Assembly: GCA_951217055.1 (NCBI GenBank)
Contig: OX578280.1
Coordinates: 16,035,394 to 16,099,393, forward strand
From: Gerris lacustris
Taxonomy: Eukaryota > Arthropoda > Insecta > Hemiptera > Gerridae
Reading direction: 5' to 3'
Length of the DNA stretch: 64,000 bases
Below the pieces are notes generated by a model. The model had not been told where the DNA came from. It worked only from the letters and a program-made list of their open reading frames with translations, and searched no databases. Shown here one piece after another: positions 37,701 through 42,923 of this stretch. Position 1 is the stretch's first letter, and each line of letters starts with the position of its first letter. A program made the translations under genes and the position numbers.

Positions 37701-38267
37701 TGCTAACCCTGTCCAGGTAAGATTTAATTATTCATAACATTCTAACGCTAAAACTTATTAGGAATTTTGGTGGCTTTGAACAGAGGAGGTTTCTCAGCCA
37801 ATAACAGAGTGTTAACCATATTTGGTGACTTTTTTTGTTTTCTAGACATATAGAGTATCTATAATTCAAGCTTTCAAGTTTCCATAGATCGGGTTCACCC
37901 TCAAATTTGTCTGAAAACTGTTTTTCACCAAATTTTTAATCTTGTTCTTTTGTATGTAACAGTATAGTATGGGTTGAAAGTTAGATTACAAACTCTTAAA
38001 TTGATATCTTATTATTACTCTTATACTTTGATATCTTAATTCCATTTTAATAGGCAATCTATAAATATGATATATTTTGTTTACCACTTTTACTAAACAA
38101 TTTTTATTTTTATTTTTAAGTTGGATTTCTATGGATTCCTTGCCTGGTCGATGGTACAACGTGTGACACTGCCGCTTTGCATTTTCCACCGTTTCCACTC
38201 TGCTGTAACCCTCGCTGAAATCTGGAAGACCAGCTACAAACCACGTATTGACATCATTCATTACTAA
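2773..38267 (+). CDS. Otop: Otopetrin-family proton channel (3' part of gene)
   Basis: Span of the gene; the coding sequence is the join of the eleven exons listed separately. Joined, they give 766 codons plus TAA (2301 nt) with all ten introns GT-AG and all phases compatible. Otopetrins are twelve-TM proton-selective channels acting as dimers, used in acid sensing and pH homeostasis. The protein runs from the end of TM2 to the C-terminus: TM3 about 203-225, TM4 242-261, TM5 274-295, TM6 476-497, TM7 545-566, TM8 572-598, TM9 617-639, TM10 647-670, TM11 689-707, TM12 721-740. Diagnostic family segments include HGSFFLRVGAIAFGLGTMIY, ARFGLMHIVATNLCVWIRTL, IEYSLIGAAVIYVMW and FHRFHSAVTLAEIWKTSYK. 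The N-terminus and TM1 are upstream of the window; no exon for them was found in 1-2772. The insect paralogue (La, Lb or Lc type) cannot be assigned without an alignment. The introns carry almost all of the mobile elements in this half of the window. Confidence 0.93.
3474..4283 (-). repeat. Dispersed repeat (family E), minus orientation
   Basis: Contains landmarks shared, in opposite orientation, with 17650-18078 and 43510-44395: a block reading GGGGGCGCTACCC, a CCCCGAGGCGAAATCGAGAA block, a motif ATTTGACGAAATTTGGTATA, and the tail AGTTGTCTCGGACCGATTTT. Ends are weakly inverted: GTTGACAG near the left, and CCCGCGCTGTCAATG near the right. No coding potential is left. The superfamily is not assigned. 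Confidence 0.55.
4580..4598 (+). repeat. Poly-C tract (19 C)
   Basis: An uninterrupted run of C in AT-rich intron. Similar runs occur at 32167-32188 (C) and 41268-41286 (G). Confidence 0.9.
5507..6669. mobile_element. Mariner-like long-TIR MITE interrupted by a SINE
   Basis: Begins GTCCAGGAGAT and ends with the inverse ATCTCCTAGAC; the two halves are largely inverted copies of each other. Shared blocks include CTAGCTTGA, GACATAGCTTGGCAA and GATGTTAGTC. It is one of at least five copies in the window (others 15844-16416, 39159-39764, 44430-44634, 63408-63989). Two of the others are flanked by TA, which fits a Tc1/mariner-type origin. Nearer the right end the element is split by the SINE at 6173-6632. 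Without that insertion it would be about 690 bp. No transposase is encoded. Confidence 0.75.
6173..6632 (+). mobile_element. tRNA-Leu-derived SINE
   Basis: The 5' end resembles a tRNA-Leu gene: CCGAGCG followed by TTAAGGCGC (A-box region and D arm), a variable-arm-like stem (TCGAGGCAACTCGA) and a B box GGGTTCGATCCC at about 6243-6254. The 3' end is a short ACT repeat. Both sides carry the same 14 bases, TTAGTCGGACACTT, at 6159-6172 and 6633-6646, a clear target-site duplication. Inside, a unit of about 105 bp is duplicated: each copy has a B-box-like GGGTYCGATCC, GTGTCATGATG, and GGCGAGGGACACCCTTTATG. The element needs LINE machinery in trans; none is seen here. It sits inside the right half of an older mariner-like MITE. 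Confidence 0.85.
7574..8549. mobile_element. Long-TIR element with transposon ORF relic
   Basis: Arms of about 200 bp are inverted copies: TCCAGTAACTTT at the left matches AAAGTTACTGGA at the right, and both carry CAAATCCGGTAGTTCTGATT, ATGATGTTGGCCTAATGAAT and TCGAGCGCCGAACGCAACTT in opposite directions. The centre holds a minus-strand ORF (7861-8112). The element is about 976 bp, too short for a transposase, so it is probably an internal deletion product. No clear target-site duplication was read. Confidence 0.75.
7861..8112 (-). pseudogene. Cys/His domain of an insect transposon ORF (relic)
   Basis: 83 codons from ATG to stop, inside the TIR element. The pattern is CFICKETLSEGQ, then a mid block with RGVKTLLASS, then VHSACQIKY, giving spaced C-x2-C and H-x3-C pairs that could bind zinc. 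This arrangement (an ICK motif near the N-terminus, R-G-x-x-T-L, then V-H-x-x-C-R/Q-x-x-Y) recurs in repeated uncharacterised arthropod proteins linked to transposons; that is family memory, not a search. The downstream parts of such proteins are absent, so this copy is a remnant. Confidence 0.45.
9785..10770. repeat. Pair of direct repeats (retroelement-tail-like)
   Basis: About 300 bp at 9835-10135 recurs at 10482-10765 in the same orientation, sharing CCATACAGCAAAATTTGCTG, ATTAAATTCTGCTGAAAGAT, ATAATGCATT and GAAAGCAAGCTAATAAAA followed by CGTAGTA. The phrase TACTACGTTTTTAAATTTTC stands before the first copy and between the copies. The identical 3' end with a repeated AAACAAAC motif suggests two insertions or a tandem duplication of a retroelement tail. 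ORFs in it are spurious. Confidence 0.55.
10915..11028 (+). repeat. 19-bp minisatellite
   Basis: About five degenerate tandem copies of TTTTGTGAATCGGGATTCA. The last four or five units keep an exact 19-bp period. Confidence 0.7.
11265..12217. repeat. Giant palindrome, 454-bp arms
   Basis: The left arm 11265-11718 and right arm 11764-12217 are inverted copies of equal length, with only a few differences seen (for example in the T/A-runs), separated by a 45-bp loop. It starts GTTGAATTTGTTGGGTCAGT and ends with the inverse. Each arm carries a CTGAAGATGTTCC hairpin unit. Transcribed in the otopetrin pre-mRNA it would fold into a long, nearly perfect double-stranded RNA. The origin is probably inverted duplication of one end of a transposable element. 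Confidence 0.88.
12119..12146 (+). other. Hammerhead-like core motif, locus B
   Basis: Reads CTGAAGA, T, GTTCC-TAAA-GGAAC, then GAAATA. The 5-bp helix between CUGANGA and GAAA is perfect, as in helix II of hammerhead ribozymes, but one extra T sits at its base. The same motif lies inverted in the left arm of the palindrome at about 11336-11363. A cleavage triplet and helix I or III could not be defined by eye. Confidence 0.35.
12931..13221. mobile_element. hAT-like MITE (291 bp)
   Basis: Terminal inverted repeats CAAGGATCTTATATAAAG match for 18 bases, and a further inner pair includes GGCAAAAAAGTGACCCCATG. Both sides carry ATTCAAGC (12923-12930 and 13222-13229), an 8-bp target-site duplication typical of the hAT superfamily. 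No coding capacity. Confidence 0.82.
13262..13415 (+). repeat. Half copy of the 28316-28594 MITE family
   Basis: Shares CCCCTCCACTAGAGACATTT, AGTTGGCCCGACCTT, TTTCCCGCTCTGT and ATTCTAATTGT with the intact member in intron 6. Only the right half is present. Confidence 0.65.
13857..13931 (+). CDS. Otop: Otopetrin small symmetric exon
   Basis: Exactly 25 codons, phase 0 at both ends: acceptor TTTTACTTGTCAG at 13856, donor GTAATA from 13932. The peptide NEGYPVKMRDVVRQKSVSET plus ESSPL (residues 122-146) extends the cytosolic TM2-TM3 loop and is rich in Ser and Arg/Lys, with RQKSVS a plausible basophilic kinase target. Support: clean splice sites, correct phase on both sides, and GC content above the flanks. 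As it is symmetric it could be skipped without a frame shift. Confidence 0.72.
14305..14680 (+). repeat. Dispersed repeat (family D)
   Basis: Shares CCGAAGGTAACGTAAGCTAT, a GAACGAACAT-like block, ATATTTGGATGG and TAGCTCACACATAGCCCCAG with 40715-41190, 55230-55480 and 55826-56140. It includes a short GTCTGTCTGTCTGTC run. Superfamily unknown. Confidence 0.55.
14830..15265 (+). repeat. Tandem repeat, 159-160 bp unit, 2.7 copies
   Basis: The landmark AAAAGCTTTTTTAACYGTTTT recurs at about 14850, 15009 and 15169, and each unit continues with CCTTATCATRTATYAGTAAC and ATAAGCCAAYAAATGTATAC. The third copy stops at about 15250. It is satellite-like in an intron. Confidence 0.85.
15844..16416. mobile_element. 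Mariner-like long-TIR MITE (573 bp)
   Basis: Starts GTCCAAGAGATACCGAGCAA and ends GCACGCTATCTCCTGGTC, flanked by TA on both sides (15842-15843, 16417-16418). The two halves are inverted copies and share AGTGTCTGACTAACATCAAG. Minus-strand ORFs across it are by-products of the palindrome. Confidence 0.8.
16430..17640. other. AT-rich intron stretch, nothing recognised
   Basis: Intron 2 between two repeats: AT-rich sequence with many short A and T runs. No ORF, hairpin or element ends were found. Confidence 0.6.
17650..18078 (+). repeat. Dispersed repeat (family E)
   Basis: Contains GGACTCTCTCCGTCCACGCT, GAGGGTAGCGCCCCCAAA, TTTCTCGATTTTGCCTCGGG and ATTTCGTCAAAATCGGTCCA, the same landmarks as 3474-4283 in reverse and 43510-44395 in the same sense. 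ORFs of 75-103 codons here are chance. Confidence 0.6.
18382..18571 (+). CDS. Otop: Otopetrin exon: loop end and start of TM3
   Basis: Phase 0 start after TTTATCAG, phase 1 end before GTAAAT. Residues 147-209: a Gly/Ser/Lys/Thr loop including LGSPIRKRKTTQSIQ, then AHGSFFLRVGAI, the family's strongly conserved entry into TM3. The split codon G|CT gives Ala, restoring VGAIAFGLG across the junction, which confirms the donor choice. Confidence 0.93.
18660..19050. repeat. Probable DNA-element remnant
   Basis: A moderately GC-rich island in intron 3 with inverted segments: TTTATCTACGATTG at 18792 and CAATCGTAGATAAAA at 19044, plus GCATGCGAGTGTGGAG and CGAGCAAAGCAAAATGCAG. No target-site duplication was found. 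Confidence 0.4.
19574..19734 (+). CDS. Otop: Otopetrin exon: TM3-TM4
   Basis: Phase 1 in (acceptor TTTTGTTTCAG), phase 0 out (AGG/GTAACT). Encodes FGLGTMIYNGLELGAFFEVP (TM3), then FNSSCYEILRGV and TM4 (NPVLQMIFTFMQMYFIFM). The NSS sequon at residue 232 falls in the short TM3-TM4 loop, predicted extracellular, so glycosylation is topologically possible. Confidence 0.95.
20131..20631. mobile_element. Pogo/Tigger-like MITE, degraded, with nested insert
   Basis: The left end CAGTAGAGTCTAACTAATCC and right end GCTGGATTAGCAAGACTCTA are the degraded pogo/Tigger terminal pattern, the same as the better preserved copy at 41858-42665. It is split by the element at 20362-20530. No transposase. Confidence 0.7.
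20362..20530. mobile_element. Small pogo-like MITE nested in the above
   Basis: 169 bp with ends CAGTAGAACCTCGCTTACAC and TATAGAGGTTCTACTG, flanked by TA (20360-20361 and 20531-20532). Inside are several CCTCGATAACAYGAC-type repeats. Its position inside the Tigger-like copy shows that it inserted later. Confidence 0.75.
20673..21062 (+). repeat. Dispersed repeat (family F)
   Basis: Starts near AAGATATCGGTAAAAATGTTG and ends in GTTGAATGTAACAAGTTTGC. Other copies: 22495-22925 (reverse) and 34970-36078 (interrupted). Includes GTGTCGCTGTTGGTTTTACT and a CAGACAGACAGA run. Confidence 0.6.
21391..22075. mobile_element. TIR element with 4-bp target duplication, copy 1
   Basis: Ends GAGGAGCTTTGTATCAAAGA and TCTTTGATACTAGGCTCCTC are inverted. 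The flanks are AATT on both sides (21387-21390, 22076-22079). It is 685 bp, with a sister copy at 35272-35942. It contains GAAACAAAAACAATGTTTTG and a segment shared with dispersed family E (TTAGGGGGTAGTGCCCCCAA). No coding capacity. The superfamily is open; the 4-bp AT-rich duplication does not fit hAT or mariner. Confidence 0.8.
22495..22925 (-). repeat. Dispersed repeat (family F), reverse copy
   Basis: Reverse copy of the 20673 repeat, including a (TGTC)n run at 22541-22566, GTTGAAATTTGGTATACATG, and CGATATCTTACGTTCTAACG at its end. Confidence 0.6.
23243..23396 (+). repeat. Pyrimidine-rich minisatellite (TTATTCCATCTTATC)n
   Basis: Irregular tandem array of TTATTCCATCTTATCTTATT and shortened forms, ending about 85 bp before an otopetrin exon. 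An isolated unit occurs at 22478-22503, at the edge of repeat F. Confidence 0.8.
23481..23661 (+). CDS. Otop: Otopetrin exon: TM5 and start of extracellular loop
   Basis: Phase 0 in (TTATGTTTCAG), phase 1 out (ACCG/GTTTGT). Encodes LNIHRFKVIARFGLMHIVAT then NLCVWIRTLVLESLKEI, the most recognisable otopetrin segment (TM5), followed by LNTNTTAASPNPPLVHHQST. Residue 307 is an NTT sequon in the loop predicted to be extracellular. Confidence 0.95.
23980..24213. mobile_element. Foldback MITE, TTCTTTAGATTGTTACTCC family, copy 1
   Basis: Starts GGCACTTCTTTAGATTGTTA and ends GAGTAACAATCTAAAGAAGT. Internal copies of the same arm point inward, plus the core GTGATATTCCTTYGTCCCAA. Other copies: 30357-30593, 38891-39793, 53866-54028 and a dispersed one over 57449-58397. 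Confidence 0.75.
24431..24680. mobile_element. hAT-like MITE (250 bp) with GC-rich core
   Basis: Ends CAGGCCTCGATTTGA and AAATCGAGCACTG are inverted with few mismatches. AATATAAC flanks both sides (24423-24430, 24681-24688), an 8-bp duplication typical of hAT. The core has a strong G/C hairpin (CCGGGGGAGGACCCCCGG, then CCTCTGGGGGGAGGGGG). Confidence 0.85.
24737..24937. repeat. 201-bp hairpin
   Basis: Arms of about 90 bp, AATCTATTTAACTAACATTA at the left and its inverse at the right, nearly perfect, with centre AAGAAGCTTTTTTAAAGCT. It lies 57 bp from the hAT-like MITE. Confidence 0.85.
24950..27330. other. AT-rich intron stretch, nothing recognised
   Basis: Remainder of intron 5. Simple A/T runs and TAAATAAATAAA-type tracts only. 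No TIRs or coding segments were seen. Confidence 0.55.
27337..27612 (+). CDS. Otop: Otopetrin Thr-rich exon (TM5-TM6 loop)
   Basis: Phase 1 in (GTGTGATTGCAG), phase 1 out (CAAG/GTAATT). The split codons restore Glu 324 and Gly 416. Residues 325-415 contain more than forty Thr, with blocks such as PTTMTTTTTTTFPTTTTTPT separated by Pro and Glu, then a hydrophobic FPFLNILNQNL and an NFTQ sequon. This mucin-like loop is predicted extracellular and would suit dense O-glycosylation. Such a Thr tract is not part of the core otopetrin fold, so it may be lineage-specific. The acceptor has a weak pyrimidine tract; phase agreement on both sides is the main support. Confidence 0.8.
28316..28594. mobile_element. 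MITE with 46-bp perfect ends (279 bp)
   Basis: The left end CTTACAGTCTTCGCACAACT and on through GTGTTGACAGCGCGGGAAA is inverted at the right end, apparently without mismatch over about 46 bp. No target-site duplication of usual length was found. Partial relatives: 13262-13415 and 33480-33690. Confidence 0.82.
28864..29006 (+). repeat. GC-rich minisatellite (GGGCCTGGGGCAT)n
   Basis: About eight degenerate units such as GGGCCTGGGGTAAGGGGCAA, GGCCTTGGGCC, GGGCCTAGGGC and GGCCTGGGGCATGGGACC. The base composition is very unlike the surrounding AT-rich intron. Flanked by TAGTCGAATCGACGA motifs at 28658 and 29169. Confidence 0.75.
29170..30350. other. Intron stretch, unassigned
   Basis: 29230-29600 has mixed composition with overlapping ORFs on both strands (up to 104 codons), none with recognisable domains. 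The rest is AT-rich with T runs. Possibly old repeat sequence. Confidence 0.4.
30357..30593. mobile_element. Foldback MITE, TTCTTTAGATTGTTACTCC family, copy 2
   Basis: The best preserved copy: GGTACTTCTTTAGATTGTTA at the left, GAGTAACAGTCTAAAGAAGT at the right, with two internal arms and the core TGGGACAAAGGAATATCACA. Confidence 0.8.
30882..31085. repeat. 204-bp near-perfect hairpin
   Basis: Left arm GGTAAATATGTCGTATCTGA and on, right arm its inverse ending TACGACATATTTACC, loop TTGTATATAAA. The arm carries GGGACAAAGGAATATCA, the core of the foldback MITE family, so this is a rearranged relative. Confidence 0.88.
31642..31697 (+). repeat. Poly-T tract (about 56 T)
   Basis: Uninterrupted T run in intron 6, preceded by ATATATA. 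It could be the tail of a minus-strand retro-insertion, but no element was recognised beside it. Confidence 0.85.
32361..32389 (-). other. Hammerhead-like core motif, locus C
   Basis: The minus strand reads TAGAAGAT, GTCCC-AAAGGTA-GGGAC, GAAATA, the same arrangement as locus B with a different but again perfect 5-bp helix: covariation in the stem with constant flanks. Here CTGA is degraded to TAGA. Confidence 0.3.
33182..33446 (+). CDS. Otop: Otopetrin exon: TM6
   Basis: Phase 1 in (TATGTTTTCAG), phase 2 out (CCAAG/GTAAAT). Residues 417-503: a Gly/Ser/Met linker, then DRINIMGTIVQDSAPYLYPF and IIEYSLIGAAVIYVMWRHIG. The NIMG-x-IV-x-D...IEYSLI-x-A-A signature is typical of otopetrin TM6. Confidence 0.95.
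33480..33700 (-). repeat. Degraded relative of the 28316-28594 MITE
   Basis: Inverted matches: TTTTGACAGCGATG, GTTGGGCCAACTAGGCAAAC and GCCTAGTGGCTTTATTTTTT. It starts about 35 bp after the exon donor. Confidence 0.5.
33801..33945. repeat. Double hairpin
   Basis: Two adjacent perfect inverted repeats: CAGTGAAAATGGT with ACCATTTTCACTG, and GAGACAGGTAGAAGAAAATC with its inverse around GTGAAAAATCAC. Origin unknown. Confidence 0.8.
34391..34678 (+). CDS. Otop: Otopetrin exon: TM7-TM8
   Basis: Phase 2 in (ATAATTTTCAG), phase 2 out (ATAAG/GTAATA). Residues 505-599: acidic linker YEQGEEDLEQ, a basic patch LSRRAVAMAQ, then TM7 (GLFFGLLLLVASLICLILFF) and TM8 (YLADASHCILMAFSVIAIII). Confidence 0.95.
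34970..36078 (+). repeat. Dispersed repeat (family F) split by a TIR element
   Basis: 34970-35271 and 35947-36078 are the two parts of one family F copy (compare 20673-21062), separated by the element at 35272-35942. The right part ends GTTGAATGTAAGAAGCTCGC. Confidence 0.65.
35272..35942. mobile_element. TIR element with 4-bp target duplication, copy 2
   Basis: Same ends as 21391-22075: GAGGAGCTTAGTATCAAAGA and TCTTTGATACTAGGCTCCTC. Flanked by AAAT on both sides (35268-35271, 35943-35946). 671 bp. Confidence 0.82.
36188..36368 (+). CDS. Otop: Otopetrin exon: TM9 and start of TM10
   Basis: Phase 2 in (CTTATTTCAG), phase 0 out (CAA/GTAATT). Residues 601-660: VQGLKFHGEDQSDLNDILLR, TM9 (SAFGLFVYAVFSIIAGSL), then NLLVMITGILSVVQ, the first half of TM10. 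Confidence 0.95.
36375..37530. other. Intron 9, nothing recognised
   Basis: AT-rich. 36960-37480 contains sequence such as GTCAACCGATAAAGTTACGA and ATTTCATGTAGCCAGTTTTG that looks like an old element, but no ends or coding capacity were found. Confidence 0.4.
37543..37716 (+). CDS. Otop: Otopetrin exon: TM10 end and TM11
   Basis: Phase 0 at both ends (TTTTTGTTTAG; CAG/GTAAGA). Residues 661-718: VVLQLLFIADMSRRRVHLPE, then GRQVVTFLLIANVTMWIIYT and FEMHKVLANPVQ. The basic SRRR motif after TM10 and the PGRQ entry to TM11 are typical of the family. Confidence 0.95.
38121..38267 (+). CDS. Otop: Otopetrin last coding exon: TM12 and C-terminus
   Basis: Acceptor TTTATTTTTAAG at 38120. 48 codons and stop TAA at 38265-38267. 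LDFYGFLAWSMVQRVTLPLC is TM12, and IFHRFHSAVTLAEIWKTSYK is the conserved C-terminal cap. The protein ends RIDIIHY, a normal short tail. A minus-strand ORF over this exon is a shadow. Confidence 0.95.
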   Translation: MDFYGFLAWSMVQRVTLPLCIFHRFHSAVTLAEIWKTSYKPRIDIIHY

Positions 38268-38890
38268 AGTCAAAAAATATAAAAAAGCACAAGACATTCT
38301 CATAAAATTATTCATTACAACTTAAATTATCTTCTTTTATTATATCCTCTATCTTTTCTCATTCTTCTTCATTCATCCGGTAAACTCTATTTTCTGAAAT
38401 ATGCATGCTTTTTTTTTCTTTTTCCCTCGTTTTTCCTATTTTTTTTTTGTTTTCCCATTCCCTTCTAATCTCTCTCTTTTTTTTAATAAATAACCCTTAT
38501 TTTTATTTTTTTGTTTTGATGCGTGTTTTTTAGTGTGTATCAATGTTTGACCGCCCATTCACTTATAAATAGACACACCCACCTTTTTTTATTTGGAGGA
38601 AGATTATTTCATTGGGACCATTAATTTTTCATCATAATGATTTAAAAAATTGTCCTTGTAAGTACAACCATTTTATTAACCCTAAATTTTTAATGGCTTT
38701 TCAGAATATTTTTAAATGCATTTTATGGATCTCACACATTAACTACCTCTCTTCACATTATTTAAAAAAATATACCTAGTTTTGTATTTTGTTTGCTATA
38801 TTGTTCAGTGTAATTAAATTAAGGAACCACCTGTTTTATGAGAACACTTTAGCTTTGTATAAATCTGGCTGTTCACGTAAACCATTTGAT
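38268..38890 (+). other. Probable 3' untranslated region of otopetrin
   Basis: Follows the stop codon directly, pyrimidine-rich and AT-rich. AATAAA occurs at about 38486 in TTTTTTTTAATAAATAACCC, a candidate polyadenylation signal some 220 bp after the stop. The actual cleavage site is unknown. Confidence 0.4.
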
Positions 38891-39793
38891 GGTACTTCTT
38901 TAGACAGTTACTCGTCCTATAAAAAATTGAAGGGAGTAACAATCTAAAGGTGTATGAAATTTCTTCTTTAGACTGTTACTCCCCTTATAAAAAAGAGAAG
39001 GGAGTAATCATCTAAAGAAGATGTATGAAGTGTTCTTCTGTAGAACTGTGATATTCCTTTGTCCCAAAGTACATTGGACTTGACATTCCTTTGTCTTAAT
39101 AGTTATTTAAACAAAGCAATTTATAAAAAAAAATATATATTCTAATAAAAAACATATAGTCCAGGAGATAGCGTGCAAAAAAGTGTCTGACTAACATCAA
39201 GCTAGAATTTTGTATACAAGTCAATCTTTTAGCGCCATTTAAGAATATGTGGTCGGCTAAGTTCGTCTGCGGGACTTAGCTTAGCAATTAGCTTAGCTGC
39301 GGGACATAGCTTAGCAATAGGCGTTTGAAAAAAAAAAAAACGGTGGAGAGCGGCCATGTCTCACCAATTATGGTGGACAATGTGATTTTCATGTTCCTGA
39401 GTACAGAATTAGTTAGTAGACCGAAAATCAAGTTGATGTTAGTTTGTCCCTTGACAGGTGACAATTTTGATTTTTAGTAATATTTGAATAACTAATCCTA
39501 TCAAGTGTGTAAATAACATCGACTTGATTTTTGGTCTACTAACTAATTCTGTACTCAGGATCATGAAAATCACATTGTCCACCATAATTGGTGACACATG
39601 GCCGCTCTCCACCGGTTTGTTTTTTTCAAACGCCTATTCCCAGCTATGTCCAGCGGACGAACTTAGCCAACCACATATTCTTAAAAGGCACTAAAAGATT
39701 GACTTGTATACAAAATTCTAGCTTGATATTAGTCAGACACTTTTTTGCACGCTATCTCCTGGACCAATAGGGGAGTAATAATCTAAAGAAGTA
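38891..39793. mobile_element. Foldback MITE, TTCTTTAGATTGTTACTCC family, copy 3
   Basis: Begins GGTACTTCTTTAGACAGTTA, ends GAGTAATAATCTAAAGAAGT, and is split by the mariner-like MITE at 39159-39764. It contains the core GTGATATTCCTTTGTCCCAA. Confidence 0.75.
39159..39764. mobile_element. Mariner-like long-TIR MITE nested in a foldback MITE
   Basis: Ends GTCCAGGAGATAGCGTGCAA and TTGCACGCTATCTCCTGGAC are perfect inverses over 20 bp. A short internal duplication (GCGGGACTTAGCTTAGCAAT, then GCGGGACATAGCTTAGCAAT) marks this copy. Confidence 0.82.
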
Positions 39794-40714
39794 CCCATTT
39801 TATTTGCACCAAAAACATGAAAGGAAATATGTTTTAATTTATTTATCCCCCCTTTTTAATATGCACACCTCCCACTTTGTTGTTCGTTGCATTGTAATAT
39901 TGTAACATCAAAAAATTAATTGAACGAATAAAAAAAGTATCTCCTAATAGTTTCCTTTGAAGTTGTCAATCTGTAATTCCCACAACGAAATTCATTAGAA
40001 CTTCTATCAGAATTATAATCAATAGAAAATATCGATTGGCACGATATTTGAGGGACTTGATCTGTGACCCCTTAATAAACAATATTTTTGCTGCATTATA
40101 ATTATTGTTTAATAGAATTTAAACGAATGTCACACTGCTAAAAATACGATATAGTAAAATCGCAGTAATAATATTTAGTTCCCATGTAGTAAAAAAGCAA
40201 TGTATTTATGACTATGAAAATCCTTTACCATCGTGGTACATGGTATAATTAAATTTTGCATTAGACTTAAAAGAGGACAGTAATATTCTTTTATTGCAAT
40301 AAAAACTGGATTAAATAGCATACAATAAATTAAATTTATAGGACAATACATTAAATACAATAACAATAAATATTCTGAAAAGGTATTATGTGTGTGTTTG
40401 TGTGTGGATTTTGTTTTCATTTATTTCTATTTTTTGTTTTGTTTTTATTTTTGTTCTGTTTTTATTTCTAACTTAAATTTGTTTTATTATGTTATGTCCA
40501 TCCTGTAGTATCATTATAATTAACTTCATATTACACATTTACCTTAATCATCATTATTAAAATTATAAGTTCAGTAGTTAAATTATATTTTATAATATAT
40601 GCAATTATGATGGTTCCAATACCATCAAATAAAGTGGTTTCACATACTTTTCTCGTCTGTTCAGTACACTTGCCCAAAATTGTATTTAATTTGTAAAATT
40701 TCTAATTCCTTTCA

Positions 40715-41190
<476 letters not shown>

Positions 41191-41267
41191 GCGCTCTTTT
41201 AATTTCGCTAAATTGATACTTTAATTCACGTAAAAGAATCAAAATAATTTTGACAGATTTAAAAAAC

Positions 41268-41286
41268 GGGGGGGGGGGGGGGGGGG
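41268..41286 (+). repeat. Poly-G tract
   Basis: G run of 19 in an AT-rich context, at the end of a family D copy. Confidence 0.85.
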
Positions 41287-41682
41287 AGGTATTAAATAAA
41301 TTGGACAATAATAGGTTGTAAAAGCATTAAATCATGAAAGTGTACGAAATAGGATGTGAGGAAGCTATGTGCCACTCTAAATGGCAGAGTATTTTCAAAA
41401 ATAAATGATCCTAATCAGTGAAAAGGCAAAAGACAATAAAGTTTTATTATATTTTATGAGTCATAGTTGATAATCTGCAATTTTACTTTGTTGATTTGAC
41501 TTCATCTACCTCGGAATCTGATGGTGATTATTTGTTGTTGAAAGACCTCTCAGTGAATTGTAGACTTAGTTGAGATAGTGTATTTATTTAAATAACAATT
41601 TACTCAAACGATGCTAGAAATAGTTTATAGATCTTGTTGTAAGAGAGTTTGAAGATCTTTTTGTAGAGTTCTAGATCTTGTT

Positions 41683-41714
<32 letters not shown>
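41683..41714 (+). repeat. Poly-A tract
   Basis: About 26-30 A after GATCTTGTTTTATA. No retroelement body was recognised in front. Confidence 0.7.
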
Positions 41715-41718
<4 letters not shown>

Positions 41719-41857
41719 TTTGTTCCCTAGAACAAATGTTTTAGACACAATATACACGTACAAATATAATAACTCAAGCCTTAACCCCACACTCCCCCTG
41801 AGGCTCATGCTAGGAATTGGTGGCTATGTATGATGCCCAGTAAACATAAGATATATA

Positions 41858-42665
41858 CAGTAGAGTCTCGCTAATCCGGGTTTGACGGGACCGGACCCAG
41901 TCCGGATTACCGAAAGTCCGGATTAAACGGAATCAGTTGTAAAATGTCTGTAAAACAAGTTTTAGTAGGGTAAAACTATTAAAATCGATGTTTTTATTGT
42001 AAAAATTACTTTTATCAGTCTCCAAAACATGCTTGTACAACGTAGGTCCACTATTTAAGTTAAGAGCTGTTCTGTCACCAGTCCGAATATCAAATGAATT
42101 AAAATAAAACGACAATCTATTACGCAGGTGGCAGGTTTAGAAGGGACTTCCTGAGAAGAACTTCCTGTGTTCCGATATGAAATTCGAGGAGCGATAATCA
42201 TTTCACAAAAAGTTGAGACATTAGACATTGGTGGCTTGGTGAAATTTCTTGGAACTGCGTTGAGCCGCCGCTGTATGTTTCTTAAAACCCTCTCCCCATC
42301 TCAGTCACATAAAATTGTATTTATTGGAATACACTAACTTTATATCTTCCGTCCCTTACATTTCTATGAAATCGAAATAGATTTATTGATGTTCTTACTT
42401 ATTCCTAATTATTCTAAATCTGATTATTTTTTTTACAAAAATACCGGGTATTCCTCGTGTTAGAACGTTGGAATAGTTTACACCTGTAAACTATACTAGG
42501 AAAAATTTTATAAATTTTTAATAGACAATAAAAGTAGAAACTCCAATTATCTTAATTATTCATAAATCTGAACAGGCCCTGGTTCCAATTTGTACATAGT
42601 TTTTGGCCTGTCCGGATTAAACGGATGTCCGGACTAGCGGGGTCCGGATAAGCGAGACTCTACTG
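41858..42665. mobile_element. Pogo/Tigger-like element (808 bp, non-autonomous)
   Basis: Ends CAGTAGAGTCTCGCTAATCC and GGATAAGCGAGACTCTACTG are near-perfect inverses, flanked by TA (41856-41857 and 42666-42667). This is the classic pogo/Tigger end pattern. The inner TIR region repeats the TCCGGATTAAACGGA motif near both ends. No transposase domain was found. Confidence 0.88.
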
Positions 42666-42725
42666 TAAGGATAAATATGAGGATATAACTTTTTTTAACC
42701 GTGAGTTAAAAAGGCAAAAATTCTC

Positions 42726-42923
42726 TCACTTTTCTATATTGCGACCAGAAGTGGTCTGTTGTGGTGAAATCCTGTAATTCTTAGCCGCTAACAAAACTGA
42801 GGATTTTTCAAGGGGTTTCCTTCTGCATGAGAGTTGCCTTCCATAAGATTGAACTTTTTTATGCATTATTACGGAACACATATCTTTGCTGTTGCACAAA
42901 TTCTGTTCTGTACTTTCTACCAC
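42726..42923 (-). other. Unrecognised minus-strand ORF
   Basis: 65 codons with varied, non-repetitive composition (for example VQSYGRQLSCRRKPLEKSSV) next to the pogo-like element. It could be an exon or transposon fragment, but no domain was recognised and no splice pairing could be made. Confidence 0.2.

Noticed and set aside
37986..38315. 109-codon ORF on minus
   Set aside because: Antisense of the last otopetrin exon and intron; no domain.
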